A DNA stretch of 64,000 bases. Origin: Pseudomonadota bacterium. Its GTDB lineage: Bacteria > Pseudomonadota > Alphaproteobacteria > Acetobacterales > Acetobacteraceae. Below, one piece after another: positions 18,207 to 27,378 of this stretch. Numbering within the stretch: the stretch's first letter is position 1; each line of letters begins with the position of its first letter. The notes under the pieces are model-generated. The model was not told the DNA's origin. It searched no databases and worked only from the letters and a program-made list of their open reading frames with translations. Location of the stretch: contig JABBOH010000025.1 in NCBI GenBank assembly GCA_019351895.1, positions 1 to 64,000 on the forward strand, read 5' to 3'. Position numbers and translations under genes: made by a program.

Positions 18207-18944
18207 TCATCCGCTCGCGGCGAGTCGGGCTTCCAGCATCTGATAAAGGTGCCGCCGCGCTTCGGGAAGCGGGCGGTGGTGATGGCCGAAGGCGTCACGC
18301 TCCAGGAAATGCCCGGTGAGCCGCAGCCCGTCCCGCCAGTCCGCGGCGTTCCCTGGCAATGCCTCGTCGCGCAGGAAGGCGGGCAGGGGCAGCATCCGGC
18401 CGCGCCAGACGCCCGCGGCCGCCTCGGTCACCGCGCGTCCGGTGCGGGGCGAGACGAGGGCGAGGCCCTCCGTCTCTCCGCTGACGGCGCAGCTCGCGAG
18501 GTCGAGGCCGTAGCCGAGGTCGGCGAGCAGCACCAGCTCGAATCGGGCGAGGTCTCCGGCCGTCGCGACATTCGCCGCGATTCGCGGCAGCAGGTGCAGC
18601 AGCGCCGCGAAGCTCGGCGGATGCGGCTCGCGCTCGGGCAGCGCGCCGGCAGCGACCGCGCAGACTGCCCGCAGCAGGCCGAGCGACATCGCATCCTCCA
18701 TGGCTCCAGGCGCGATGGCCTGGATCATCTCGCCGGTCAGGCTGCCGAGCTGTTCCGGCAGTCGGCCCACCCAGCGGAGCGAGACAAGGTTGCCGATCTG
18801 CCAGAGTGCGACCCGGCCGCGCGATGCGCCGCCGCGGGCGAGGCCGCTATGCGCCCCATGGCTGGCGGTGAAGGTCGCGACGATCAGGTCGCCTTCGCCG
18901 TAGGGGCGCGTTTCCAGCACGATCCCGGGCGCTTCCCACTCCAC
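18207..18944 (-). CDS. recO: DNA repair protein RecO
   Basis: A 245-residue protein with the RecO N-terminal OB fold (EAPGIVLETRPYGEGDLIVATFTASHG, then GLARGGASRGRVALWQIGN). The helical C-terminal domain has FELVLLADLGYGLDLASCAVSG. RecO loads RecA on SSB-coated DNA with RecR. The region around the usual zinc ligands keeps only one clear cysteine, as in many alphaproteobacterial RecO proteins. Start ATG at 18944, 12 bases after moaB; the two are probably co-transcribed. Length matches the family. Confidence 0.93.
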   Translation of the reverse strand: MEWEAPGIVLETRPYGEGDLIVATFTASHGAHSGLARGGASRGRVALWQIGNLVSLRWVGRLPEQLGSLTGEMIQAIAPGAMEDAMSLGLLRAVCAVAAGALPEREPHPPSFAALLHLLPRIAANVATAGDLARFELVLLADLGYGLDLASCAVSGETEGLALVSPRTGRAVTEAAAGVWRGRMLPLPAFLRDEALPGNAADWRDGLRLTGHFLERDAFGHHHRPLPEARRHLYQMLEARLAASG

Positions 18945-18956
18945 GGCGCGTCGCCC

Positions 18957-19481
18957 TCAGAGGTGTTCGCGGAGGCGCGGCATGAGTTCGACGAGGTTGC
19001 AGGGGCGATGGCGGCTGTCGAGCTGCGTCACCAGGATGTCGTCCCAGCCATCCTTCACCGCGCCCGTGCTGCCGGGCAGGGCAAACAGATAGGTGCCGCC
19101 CGCGACGCCGCCGAGGGCGCGGGATTGGATCGTGGACGAGCCGATCTTGGCGTAGCTCAGCATGCGGAACAACTCGCCGAAGCCCGTGATCTCCTTCTCC
19201 AGTACGCGGGCGAAGGCCTCCGGCGTCACGTCGCGGCCAGTGACGCCGGTGCCGCCGGTGCTGATGACGACATCGATCCCCGGATCGGCGATCCAGCCGC
19301 GCAGAACCGCCTCGATCACGTCCGCGTCATCCCGTTCGAGCCGGCGCGCCGCCACGCGATGGCCAGCCGCCTCGATCCGCGCGACGAGCGTATCGCCCGA
19401 GCGGTCCTCGGCGAGCGAGCGCGTGTCCGATACCGTGAGCACAGCGATGTTGACGGGCAGGAAGGGGCGGGTGGGTTCCAT
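18957..19481 (-). CDS. moaB: Molybdenum cofactor biosynthesis protein MoaB (MogA/MoaB fold)
   Basis: A 174-residue protein with the MPT-binding motif [19 protein letters not shown] and the partner motif [23 protein letters not shown]. It adenylylates molybdopterin before metal insertion, or serves a MoaB-like role. The short C-terminus ends LRDHL-like (RLREHL). Length matches MoaB. It sits upstream of recO on the same strand with a 12-base gap. A molybdopterin oxidoreductase remnant is present at 31.7 kb, but other Moco genes are not in this window. Confidence 0.93.
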   Translation of the reverse strand: MEPTRPFLPVNIAVLTVSDTRSLAEDRSGDTLVARIEAAGHRVAARRLERDDADVIEAVLRGWIADPGIDVVISTGGTGVTGRDVTPEAFARVLEKEITGFGELFRMLSYAKIGSSTIQSRALGGVAGGTYLFALPGSTGAVKDGWDDILVTQLDSRHRPCNLVELMPRLREHL

Positions 19482-19490
19482 CGTCCGATC

Positions 19491-21335
19491 CTAGTGGATC
19501 GTGGCTGAACTCGCGATAGCGGAACCTGGAGACATGCGGGGGAACTGCCCTTCGGCCAGAGCATCGAGGCTCGGCGCCGGGAGATTGAGCTGCGTCGCGT
19601 AGGCCCAGCTGTAGCGCAGCACGCTGAACACGAAACGGCGGGTCTGCTGATTCGGAATCATTTCGATGTACAGCAGAGGATCGTTCTTCGCGATGTCGGC
19701 GTTGGTCCAGGCCGCCGCTTCGTTCGGGCCTGCATTGTAGCTTTCCAGCAGGCGCAGCATGTCGCCATCGATCGACGACTGTTCCGCGAGATAGTTGATG
19801 TAACGCTGACCCATTTCGAGATTGTATTGAGGATCGGACAGCGTTCCGGGCCGCCGCGCGCCGCGGGTTTCGTCCATAAATTCGGCGGTTGCGGGCATCA
19901 GCTGCAAAAGTCCTTCAGCCCCGGCTGAAGAAACGGCTTTCGGGTCGAAGTTCGACTCCACGCGCACCAGCGCGTAAAGCAGCGACGGGTCCACGCGCAG
20001 CCCATGCTTCGGGAGGAGCGAGCGGGGCGGGATGACGACAGCGCTGCCGCTGGGACGCGATGGGTCGAGCGAGGCGATCTGGTTGGCGAGGGGCGCCAAG
20101 CCGGCGTGCCATGCGATCAGCATCACGGCCCGCCGCAAACCGGGATCTTGCGCAATGGTCGGATAAAGCGCCCGCAACTCCTGCTCGGCGAGGTGCGTCT
20201 GGCCGACCTGCAGCAACGCGAAGGCGCGCTCGCCGTGAGGATTGGCGGCTACCGCCTCCAGATCCGCGAGGCCGAGCGTTTCCCTACCAAGCGCGCTACC
20301 AGACGCGTCCTCGCCCAACATATGGGCGGCGAGAACCGCGTAGAAGCCTATGCCGCTATTGGCGGCGCGCCGCATCCAGGAGAGGTATCCCATGTCCTGG
20401 CCCATGCGGAGCGAGCTGCGCGCCGCCCAGAAGGCGGCGGCGGCGGCGAGATTTTGCGAGGCTCTGGGGGCCGACGCCGCGGTCGCGAACAGGGTCGTCG
20501 CCTCCGGCTTGCCCATTCGCCATGCGGCAAGGCCAGCCACGAAGGCCGGCAGCCCAAGCTTGTCGTGGCATTCCTGCATCGCGTCGCGGGCCATGCGGGC
20601 CGCGACGGCGTTTTTTCCTTCGGCGAAGGCTGTGCGGGCCACTTCGGCACGGAGCGTCGCGCCATAGAGCGCGTCGATGGGCGCGGCTGCGATGACGCGC
20701 ACCGCGCCGTCAAGGTTCCCGGACTGGCTGAGCGCGAGCACACGGGCATCGAGACCCGGCTGGCGCGCCACGCCCGTATCCGCGGGCCCGATGTCGAGGT
20801 CGGCGCTCTGGTTGGGATCGGGCGGCGCGAGATAAGGCAGGGACTGCAGCTTTGGCACGGCGGTCGGCCCGCGTTTTCCGCGCAGCCGCAGCCGAAGCAC
20901 ATTTTCGATAGCCGGCGCCTGCGGCTGATCGCCGTACAGCTTCAGCCATTGGATGAGTTCAGGCGCCGTGGGTTTGTCATAGGGGCCGGTGTAGCGATCG
21001 GCAAGAATCGTTCCAAGCAGGATGCGATTGGAAAGTTGCCGTGTCGCCTGCTCCGCTGCGGCGATATTGCCGTGCGATTGCAATGCGAAGATGCGGCGCA
21101 CGAGCACAGCGTCGCTTGGGTTCAAAGGTTGCGGAAATGCAAAGCCGCTGCTGCTATCAGGATCCGCGCGCGGCACGGCATATGCCCGCTGGTCATTGAG
21201 ATTGTTCTCTGTCGCAGTCTTTTCCTGGGCGTCTGCATGAAGGCCTGGTGCGGCCGTCCCGGCAAGAATCGCGGCCCCGGCAATGATCGCCTTGGGGCTG
21301 AAAAGACGGGAGAACGAAATTCCGATCCCTCGCAT
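19491..21335 (-). CDS. Soluble lytic murein transglycosylase, Slt70 type
   Basis: A 614-residue exported protein. The N-terminal hydrophobic segment (about residues 15-35, ending AAPGLHADA) is a signal peptide. A long alpha-helical superhelix follows (residues 60-430). The C-terminal SLT domain has the catalytic Glu in YALVRVESNFDP (Glu460), then SAGAEGLLQLMPATA and the LLESYNAGPN motif. It cleaves the MurNAc-GlcNAc bond with 1,6-anhydro product formation in the periplasm. Only 9 bases separate its stop from the moaB start, so the moaB-recO genes could be in its operon. Confidence 0.95.
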   Translation of the reverse strand: MRGIGISFSRLFSPKAIIAGAAILAGTAAPGLHADAQEKTATENNLNDQRAYAVPRADPDSSSGFAFPQPLNPSDAVLVRRIFALQSHGNIAAAEQATRQLSNRILLGTILADRYTGPYDKPTAPELIQWLKLYGDQPQAPAIENVLRLRLRGKRGPTAVPKLQSLPYLAPPDPNQSADLDIGPADTGVARQPGLDARVLALSQSGNLDGAVRVIAAAPIDALYGATLRAEVARTAFAEGKNAVAARMARDAMQECHDKLGLPAFVAGLAAWRMGKPEATTLFATAASAPRASQNLAAAAAFWAARSSLRMGQDMGYLSWMRRAANSGIGFYAVLAAHMLGEDASGSALGRETLGLADLEAVAANPHGERAFALLQVGQTHLAEQELRALYPTIAQDPGLRRAVMLIAWHAGLAPLANQIASLDPSRPSGSAVVIPPRSLLPKHGLRVDPSLLYALVRVESNFDPKAVSSAGAEGLLQLMPATAEFMDETRGARRPGTLSDPQYNLEMGQRYINYLAEQSSIDGDMLRLLESYNAGPNEAAAWTNADIAKNDPLLYIEMIPNQQTRRFVFSVLRYSWAYATQLNLPAPSLDALAEGQFPRMSPGSAIASSATIH

Positions 21336-21445
21336 AAGGGGACCGCTACAACAGGATCATCCCGCCGCGCAACTGCACGTTAAGCTGATGTGCCCTCATC
21401 AGATGCGGTCAAGAGCAAATAATGCTTAGAAACACAGGTAATTCG

Positions 21446-22363
21446 TCACGATGACGATTTCTTCATTGCGATACGGCTCTGTAAATCTAGAAGATCGGCC
21501 CAGGCTTCACGTTTTGCGAGTGGTGTCCGCAGCAGATAGGCGGGGTGATACGTCGGCAGGCAAGGGATCGGCTCGTGCAGTCCCGGCACGGACAGCGCCT
21601 GCCACTGACCGCGCAGCCGGCGGATGCCTTGCGTGTTGCCGGTGATGGCACGCGCCGCGGTCGCACCCAGCAGCAGCAGAAAATCAGGCGCCACCAGCGC
21701 GATGTGCCGCATGACGAACGGCAGGCAGACGGCGATCTCGGTCTCCGACGGCGTGCGGTTGCCGGGTGGCCGCCACGGCAGGATGTTGGTGATGAGCACC
21801 CCGGTGCGGTCGAGGCCGATGCTGCCGAGCATCCTGTCCAGCAACTGCCCGGACGGGCCGACGAAGGGCAGGCCGGCGCGGTCTTCCTCGGCGCCCGGGG
21901 CCTCGCCCACCAGCATGATCCGCGCCGCCGGGTTGCCGTCGGCGAAGACGAGATTGGTCGCGGTCTCGCGGAGCGCGCAGCCGTCGAACCCGGCAATGGC
22001 CGCGCGGAGCTCCGCGGGTGTCGTGGCCGCCGCCGCCAGCGCCGCCGCCTGCGTCGCGGCCGGGCGTGGGGCCCCGCGCGGCGGAGCCACAACAGGCGAG
22101 ACGAGGGCCGAGCTTGCGCTGAGGACAGTCGCCGGCCGGGTGGGCGGGGCCGTCGCGTGCGATGCCTCCGGAGCGATGACGGCAGCCCCGGCTGCTCCCG
22201 CCAAGGGAGCGGCAAAATGATCGACGGGCTCCGCGCTCAGACCCTCGTCGGCCCCCCAGGCGATCTGCAGGGCGAGGAGGGCGAGCGCGTCCAGCGGGGG
22301 CCCCGCTCGATCGGGGCCTTGATCGGCGTCCCGGTCAGCGGGCGTGTCGGCGGCCACGCTCAC
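21446..22363 (-). CDS. Uracil-DNA glycosylase, family 4-like, with reduced Fe-S ligands
   Basis: A 305-residue protein. An Ala/Pro-rich N-terminal extension (about 120 residues) precedes a family-4 UDG domain. Motifs: [30 protein letters not shown] and [11 protein letters not shown]. Canonical family-4 enzymes bind 4Fe-4S through four cysteines. Here CxxC is reduced to a single Cys ([10 protein letters not shown]), the Cys before RPPGNRTP is Trp (ILPWRPPG), and only the Cys in AVCLPF remains in place. The cluster is probably absent. Start GTG at 22363. It removes uracil from DNA; activity is expected because the DNA-binding motifs are intact. Confidence 0.88.
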   Translation of the reverse strand: MSVAADTPADRDADQGPDRAGPPLDALALLALQIAWGADEGLSAEPVDHFAAPLAGAAGAAVIAPEASHATAPPTRPATVLSASSALVSPVVAPPRGAPRPAATQAAALAAAATTPAELRAAIAGFDGCALRETATNLVFADGNPAARIMLVGEAPGAEEDRAGLPFVGPSGQLLDRMLGSIGLDRTGVLITNILPWRPPGNRTPSETEIAVCLPFVMRHIALVAPDFLLLLGATAARAITGNTQGIRRLRGQWQALSVPGLHEPIPCLPTYHPAYLLRTPLAKREAWADLLDLQSRIAMKKSSS

Positions 22364-22410
22364 TGTCCGTAAGCGCCACGTCGCGGCTCCGGGCTGGTAG
22401 CGCCGGGCTT

Positions 22411-22435
22411 GACCTCATCCACTGGACCTCATCCA
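22411..22435 (+). repeat. Two direct copies of an 11-base motif
   Basis: GACCTCATCCA occurs exactly at 22411-22421 and 22425-22435, a 14-base period, in the divergent gap between the UDG gene and the TPR lipoprotein gene. It could be a tandem binding site; no regulator can be named. Confidence 0.3.
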
Positions 22436-22550
22436 TAAGCGCAGCGTCTTGATCCATGAGAGGACCGTCCTGACGTTCGAGCGAGCCGGCACGAAACGCC
22501 TCAGCCCCGCCCTGCTGTCAAGCCATAGCGAGGCTGACGGCCGGTCGCCT

Positions 22551-22611
22551 CGCCCCCCGGCGAGCCGCGCGCCCCGCGGCGAAAGCCGCGCGCCCCCCGG
22601 CGAAAGCCGCG
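22551..22611 (+). repeat. GC-rich 21-base tandem repeat, about three copies
   Basis: Units at 22551-22569 (19 bases), 22570-22590 and 22591-22611 share the core CGGCGAAAGCCGCGC with small changes. They end 46 bases before the TPR lipoprotein start. Besides this and the direct repeat at 22411, the 294-base divergent gap shows no gene. Confidence 0.55.
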
Positions 22612-22657
22612 CGCCCCCGGATGGCGCGGGCTTGCGGCGGCTGATAGCATCCGCGGC

Positions 22658-24433
22658 ATGAGATATGCCCCGATGCTTGGCCGCTGCGTCCTTCTCGCCC
22701 TCACCACCCTCTCGGCCTGCGCGGCCGCGACACCGCCGGGCGCCGGGCAGCCGGGCTTCGCGCCACGAGCGGGCGCCTACGGCAACTTCCTCGTCGGCCA
22801 ATACGCCGCGAGCCGCTACGACTTTCCCCAGGCCGCGGCGTCGATGCGCAAGGCGCTGGCCGAAGATCCCGCAGGCGCGTCCTATCTCTCGGGTGAAACC
22901 TTCCTGCTCGAATTGCTCGCCGGCAACACCGGTACCGCGAGCGCCCTCGCGACGGAGGTGCCGCAGGACCCGCTCGCCCAGCTCCTGCTGGCGGGATCGG
23001 CCGCGCGGGGTGGTCATTGGCGCGAGGCGCTGCGGCGCTATCAGTCGGTCCCGACGCCGGACGGGCTGAGCGCCGTCATGAAGCCGCTGCTGGTGGCCTG
23101 GGCCGAGCGTGGCGCGGGGGACACCAAGGCAGCGCTCACGATCCTGCAGGGCCAGTCGAAGGTGCCTGGCCTCAGGACCATCTTCGCCCTGCACACGGCG
23201 CTCATCGCCGATCAGGCGGGGCTCGTGCCGCTGGCGGCGCAGAACTACGGCATCGTGCAGGGCAGCCTCAACGCGCCCAACCTGCGGCTGGCGCAACTTC
23301 TGGCGAGTTGGGACGCCCGGACGGGCGACACCAGCGGCGCCGATCAGGTGCTGGATGGGCTGACGCCGGATCTGGCCATGGCCATGACCGTACCGGCCCT
23401 GAAGAAGCAGGTGATGACGCCGCCGGTATCCAATGCGGTGGATGGGCTGGCCGAGGCCTACCTCAACCTCGCAGCCGCCTTCCAGAACGAAGCGGACAGC
23501 AGCCCGCAGATGCGGGTCCGGGTGCGGGGACAGCAGACGGTGCTGGTCCTGCTGCAACTCGCCCTGCAACTGCGCCCCAACCTCACCGAGGCACGGTTGC
23601 TGCTCTCCGACGCCATCGATACCGGCACGAATGCGGCGGCGGCCCTCGCACCGCTGAACCGCGTCACGCCGAGCGACCCGCTCTATCCGCTGGCGGCTCT
23701 CCGTCGCGCCGTGCTGCTGGCCCGGCTCAGCCAGGACGCGGAGGCGCGGAAGACGCTCGATGAGCTTTCCGCCGACTATCCGTGGAGCCCGGAGCCGCAA
23801 CTCGCACTCGGCGATCTGCTGCGCGAGCAGTCGCATTTCCTCGACGCGGCGGCGGCCTACACCAAGGCGCTGGCTCTGCTGCCCACCGACAGCCCCGCGC
23901 GATGGCTCGTCTATTACGATCGCGGCATGAGCTACGATCAGGGCGGCGAATGGCCGCACGCCCAGGCGGATCTGCAGGAGGCGCTGAAACTTTCCCCGGG
24001 TCAGCCTTACGTGCTGAACTATCTCGGCTATAGCTGGGCCGTGAAGCGGCAGCACATGGCCGAGGCGCGGCGCATGGTCGAGCAGGCTCTGCAGGCGGTG
24101 CCGAATGACGGCGCGATCATCGACAGCCTCGGCTACGTCATGCTGCAGCAGGGGCAGGCCGACGCCGCGGTGAAGACGCTGACGAAAGCGGTGAACCTGG
24201 AGCCGGAGGACGCGACCATCAACGCCCATCTGGGCGACGCCTATGCCGCGGCGGGGCAGCGCCTGCAGGCGATCTTCCAGTGGCGCCGGGCCCTGCAGCT
24301 GGGGCCGGATGCCCATCTCGCCTCCGAGCTTCTCGCCAAGCTGGAGATGAAGCAGACCGCGGCCACGCCGGCTCCGGCCACGGGCGCTCCATCCGAGCCC
24401 GCCGCTGGCGCGGCTCCGGCCACGGCCAACTGA
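22658..24433 (+). CDS. TPR-repeat lipoprotein
   Basis: A 591-residue protein. The N-terminus has a lipobox (LTTLSAC, Cys about residue 21), so the mature protein should be lipid-anchored in the envelope. The rest is helical with TPR-like units. Clear ones lie toward the C-terminus: [60 protein letters not shown] and [20 protein letters not shown]. An Ala/Pro tail ends it. Such proteins act as scaffolds; no enzymatic motif is present. ispE begins 14 bases downstream, an association common in Rhodospirillales. Confidence 0.9.
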   Translation: MRYAPMLGRCVLLALTTLSACAAATPPGAGQPGFAPRAGAYGNFLVGQYAASRYDFPQAAASMRKALAEDPAGASYLSGETFLLELLAGNTGTASALATEVPQDPLAQLLLAGSAARGGHWREALRRYQSVPTPDGLSAVMKPLLVAWAERGAGDTKAALTILQGQSKVPGLRTIFALHTALIADQAGLVPLAAQNYGIVQGSLNAPNLRLAQLLASWDARTGDTSGADQVLDGLTPDLAMAMTVPALKKQVMTPPVSNAVDGLAEAYLNLAAAFQNEADSSPQMRVRVRGQQTVLVLLQLALQLRPNLTEARLLLSDAIDTGTNAAAALAPLNRVTPSDPLYPLAALRRAVLLARLSQDAEARKTLDELSADYPWSPEPQLALGDLLREQSHFLDAAAAYTKALALLPTDSPARWLVYYDRGMSYDQGGEWPHAQADLQEALKLSPGQPYVLNYLGYSWAVKRQHMAEARRMVEQALQAVPNDGAIIDSLGYVMLQQGQADAAVKTLTKAVNLEPEDATINAHLGDAYAAAGQRLQAIFQWRRALQLGPDAHLASELLAKLEMKQTAATPAPATGAPSEPAAGAAPATAN

Positions 24434-24447
24434 CCGGCGAGCGAGGG

Positions 24448-25362
24448 ATGGGCGCGGCGGCGGCGGCCGGCCTCGTGGAAGGCGCGCCGGCGAAGGTCAA
24501 CCTCACGCTCCGGGTCACGGGCCGGCGCGATGACGGCTACCACCTGCTCGACAGCCTCGTGGTCTTCGCGGATATCGGCGACCGGTTGACGGTCGCGCCG
24601 TCCGAGGCGCTGTCGCTCACGGTCGGCGGCCCCTTCGGCGCGGCGCTGGCGGCGGAGGACGACAATCTCGTGCTGCGCGCGGCCCGCGCTCTCGCCGAGG
24701 CTGCCGGCGTCGCGCCGCATGGGGCGCTGGCGCTCACCAAGACCCTGCCGCTGGCCTCGGGCATCGGCGGCGGCTCGGCCGATGCCGCCGCGGCGTTGCG
24801 GCTGCTCGCGCGCTGCTGGGGCGTGACGCTGCCTGATCCCGCGATGCGCCGGCTGGCGCTCGGGCTTGGCGCGGACGTGCCGGTTTGCCTCGACCGGCGC
24901 GCGGTTCGCATGGCGGGAATCGGCGAGGTCCTCTCGCCCGTGCCGCCGCTCCCCACCCTCGGGATGGTGCTGGTCAACCCGGGCGTTGCCTGCCCGACGC
25001 CCGCGATCTTTCGCAAGCGGGCGGAGATGACGGCGGGTTTCTCTCCCGCGGATGCCGTGCCGTCGGGCGCTTGGGCGGACGCGGCCGGATTTGCCGCGGC
25101 CCTCGCTGCGAGCGGCAACGATCTGGAGGCGCCGGCCATCGCTGTGGCGCCGGTCATCGGCGCCGTCATCGCGGCGATCCGCGCGCAGCCGGGCTGCCTG
25201 CTCGCCCGGATGAGCGGGTCGGGTGCGACCTGTTTCGGCCTCTTCCCGGATTCCGCCGCCGCGGCCGCCGCGGCCGCGGGTCTGGCGCGGACAGGTCTGG
25301 CGCGCGCGGATTGGTGGAAGTGGGGCGGAGGCCTTTACGACCCGACCTGCTCGGCCCTATGA
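24448..25362 (+). CDS. ispE: 4-diphosphocytidyl-2-C-methyl-D-erythritol kinase
   Basis: A 304-residue GHMP kinase of the MEP isoprenoid pathway. Signature blocks are [20 protein letters not shown] at the N-terminus, [21 protein letters not shown] for ATP binding and [12 protein letters not shown] for the C-terminal motif. GADVPVCL is also present. ATG at 24448 follows GCGAGGG. Length matches. It is followed by three 14-base tandem repeats and then tRNA-Gln. Confidence 0.96.
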   Translation: MGAAAAAGLVEGAPAKVNLTLRVTGRRDDGYHLLDSLVVFADIGDRLTVAPSEALSLTVGGPFGAALAAEDDNLVLRAARALAEAAGVAPHGALALTKTLPLASGIGGGSADAAAALRLLARCWGVTLPDPAMRRLALGLGADVPVCLDRRAVRMAGIGEVLSPVPPLPTLGMVLVNPGVACPTPAIFRKRAEMTAGFSPADAVPSGAWADAAGFAAALAASGNDLEAPAIAVAPVIGAVIAAIRAQPGCLLARMSGSGATCFGLFPDSAAAAAAAAGLARTGLARADWWKWGGGLYDPTCSAL

Positions 25363-25366
25363 GCGT

Positions 25367-25408
25367 GCGCGGCCGGCAAGGCGCGGCCGGCGAGGCGCGG
25401 CCGGCGAG
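25367..25408 (+). repeat. Three tandem copies of a 14-base repeat before tRNA-Gln
   Basis: GCGCGGCCGGCAAG (25367-25380) is followed by two identical copies GCGCGGCCGGCGAG (25381-25394 and 25395-25408). They fill the gap between ispE and the tRNA gene. Their near-perfect identity suggests recent slippage. Confidence 0.7.
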
Positions 25409-25443
25409 GCGAGGTCGTCCAAGTGGCCTCCGGCGCACGATGG

Positions 25444-25518
25444 TGGGGCGTAGCCAAGCGGTAAGGCAGCGGATTTTGATTCCGCCATGCGGAGGTTCGA
25501 ATCCTCCCGCCCCAGCCA
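25444..25518 (+). tRNA. tRNA-Gln (anticodon UUG)
   Basis: A 75-base cloverleaf can be folded directly. The 7-bp acceptor stem TGGGGCG (25444-25450) pairs with CGCCCCA (25508-25514). The anticodon stem GCGGA/TCCGC encloses the loop TTTTGAT, with anticodon TTG. The T-arm is GGAGG-TTCGAAT-CCTCC. The discriminator G is followed by an encoded CCA (25516-25518). It decodes CAA (and by wobble CAG). Confidence 0.96.
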
Positions 25519-25543
25519 CCCTCCGGTCCGCGTCCCGCCACGC

Positions 25544-26839
25544 TCAGCGTAGCGCCACCGTATGGCCCGCGCTCGTCGCGACATCGACATCAGCGCCGTG
25601 GACCAGAGGCCGCGTCACCACATCCGGCGATCGGTATCGCCACAGGGCATGGCCTGTGGCGACCGCGAAGGCGCCGACCGCGTGGTCGCCGATCTTGAGC
25701 ACCACCGCTTTCGAAGCGGGCCAAGGAATGGGCGCGGAAAAGGGCGTGCCATCTAGATCGGACTGCCAGAGGCGCCTGCCGGTGGCCGCGTCGAGCGCAA
25801 GCAACTCGCCCGCGCGGTTGTCGACGATCACCATGCCGCCCACCAGCACGGGTGGATGCTCGGCATAATCCGCCATGCCGTGTTGCCAGGCGACCCGACC
25901 CCGGTCGACGCTGATTGCATAGAGGGTGCGGTCTTCGGAGACGACATACGCCGTGTTGCCCCGGACGACGGCCGCATCGTCGATGGCGCCACCGGCCGTG
26001 AAGCTCCACAGCCGCTTGCCGGTCTTCAGATCGAAGCCGTCGATATTCCCGCCCTGATCGCCGATTACCACCACCCTGCCGGTCACGACCGGGCCCGCGG
26101 TGAAGGCATAGCCGGTCGTCCCGGTCCAGAGCGTCTTGCCGGTCTTCGCGTCGAGACCGTAGATGCGGCGGTCGGACGAGCCGACGACGACCACGCCGTC
26201 CGTTACCACGGGCGCGGTCAGCAGCGCGCCGTCGCCGGTGAAGGACCAGAGGCGCTTCGACGGCGCCGAGCCGCTGGGGTCGAAGGCATAGAGGCTATGG
26301 CCGTCGGTCTGGGCGAAGAGCAGCCCGCCCGCAAGCGTGGGCGGGTAGCTGCACATGCATTCCGGCGGCTGGCCGCGCGTGTATTGCCAGATCAGCGAGC
26401 CAGTCCTGGCGTCGATCGCACGCAGGAAATGGGTCTCGCCCACGTCGGACGCGATGAACAGCTGTGACGCGCCGACCGTCGGCGGAATGGAGACCGAGCC
26501 GTCGGTGGCGAAGGACCACAGCAGCTTGCCCGATTGCCCATCGAGCGCAAACACGTTGGGGCCGTCCGGCTGCGTGCTGGTGATGTAGAGCCGGCCGTCG
26601 CGCGCCTGCGGCTCGCTGTAGACGGGCTGCTTGAGCGAAGTCGACCAGACGATAGTCGGTGCCGCGGGTTCGGGCAGCACAGGGCCAGTCGCATCCGCTG
26701 GAGCGCCTCCGCTGCCAGAGGGTAGGACCGCGCCCAGAGCCATGGGGCTCGCGAGCGTCGCGCCCAGCAGCACCAGTCCCAACGGCGACAGCAACCGTCG
26801 GCGCGTCATCGGCCAGGGGGTGAGCTTCGATCGTTTCAT
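25544..26839 (-). CDS. Exported PQQ-like beta-propeller repeat protein
   Basis: A 431-residue protein. The N-terminus MTRRRLLSPLGLVLLG resembles a Tat signal (twin Arg then a hydrophobic core), with cleavage likely near AVLPSG. The rest is a beta-propeller of PQQ-type repeats, each with a pattern like ALDGQSGKLLWSF, GLDAKTGKTLWTG, GFDLKTGKRLWSF and ALDAATGRRLWQS. These non-enzymatic propellers bind other proteins or ligands. No quinoprotein catalytic residues are obvious. A CMC motif (PPECMCSYPPT) is notable and might bind metal or form disulfides. It faces the tRNA gene. Confidence 0.85.
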   Translation of the reverse strand: MKRSKLTPWPMTRRRLLSPLGLVLLGATLASPMALGAVLPSGSGGAPADATGPVLPEPAAPTIVWSTSLKQPVYSEPQARDGRLYITSTQPDGPNVFALDGQSGKLLWSFATDGSVSIPPTVGASQLFIASDVGETHFLRAIDARTGSLIWQYTRGQPPECMCSYPPTLAGGLLFAQTDGHSLYAFDPSGSAPSKRLWSFTGDGALLTAPVVTDGVVVVGSSDRRIYGLDAKTGKTLWTGTTGYAFTAGPVVTGRVVVIGDQGGNIDGFDLKTGKRLWSFTAGGAIDDAAVVRGNTAYVVSEDRTLYAISVDRGRVAWQHGMADYAEHPPVLVGGMVIVDNRAGELLALDAATGRRLWQSDLDGTPFSAPIPWPASKAVVLKIGDHAVGAFAVATGHALWRYRSPDVVTRPLVHGADVDVATSAGHTVALR

Positions 26840-26939
26840 TCAGGCCGAAGCCTAACCGACCGGCGACCGAACACACACCCCCTTGGGCAAGCTGCCAGCC
26901 GTTGCACGGCGACGCCGCGCCCGACTTCGCTCCGAGGGG

Positions 26940-27155
26940 TCAATGGCGATCGGCATCTCGCGCCTGAAACGGTTCCAAACTCCCGCTGATGCTCGCGGTA
27001 TGGCTCGCGGCGAGCCAGCCCGCCCGCCATGCATCGGCCGCCCGGTCGCCCGCGGCATATGGATTGCGCTCCAGCGCGTCGCCGTCCATGAAAGCCGCCT
27101 CGCCGTCGAGGTAGAAGTGTGAGAAGACAAGAGACACGTCTGATGCGACGGTCAT
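26940..27155 (-). CDS. Small RMF-like protein
   Basis: A 71-residue protein. Residues about 24-50 (DGDALERNPYAAGDRAADAW, then RAGWLAA) resemble the Asn-Pro-Tyr...Trp-x-x-Gly-Trp core of ribosome modulation factor-like proteins. An ATG at 27155 with GGAG 7 bases upstream was chosen over an upstream TTG. If the resemblance is real it would bind ribosomes in stationary phase. The match is by eye only. Confidence 0.5.
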   Translation of the reverse strand: MTVASDVSLVFSHFYLDGEAAFMDGDALERNPYAAGDRAADAWRAGWLAASHTASISGSLEPFQARDADRH

Positions 27156-27378
27156 CGGGCGCTCCGCAATGACTGACAAGAACCATGGTCAGCGACATGA
27201 TCTGGCGATGAAACTTTGGACGGGTTGGCGGATTGACGAGGGCTCGCGATCTCACATTCCAGCCAGCCGCCCGGATTTCACAGTCTCACCGCAAGTAAGG
27301 CGGTCTCTGGCCTGAAAGGGTTTCATCTGGTAGGGTCCATGATCTTCAATCAAGAATCATAATGAGCTAACGGGCGAC

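Noticed and set aside
20004-21383. Long open frame opposite the lytic transglycosylase gene
   Set aside because: Arginine/Gly-rich, no motifs, and it is the complement of a gene with strong family evidence. Several other long antisense frames (for example 27367-29370 and 45304-47472) are high-GC artefacts of the same kind.
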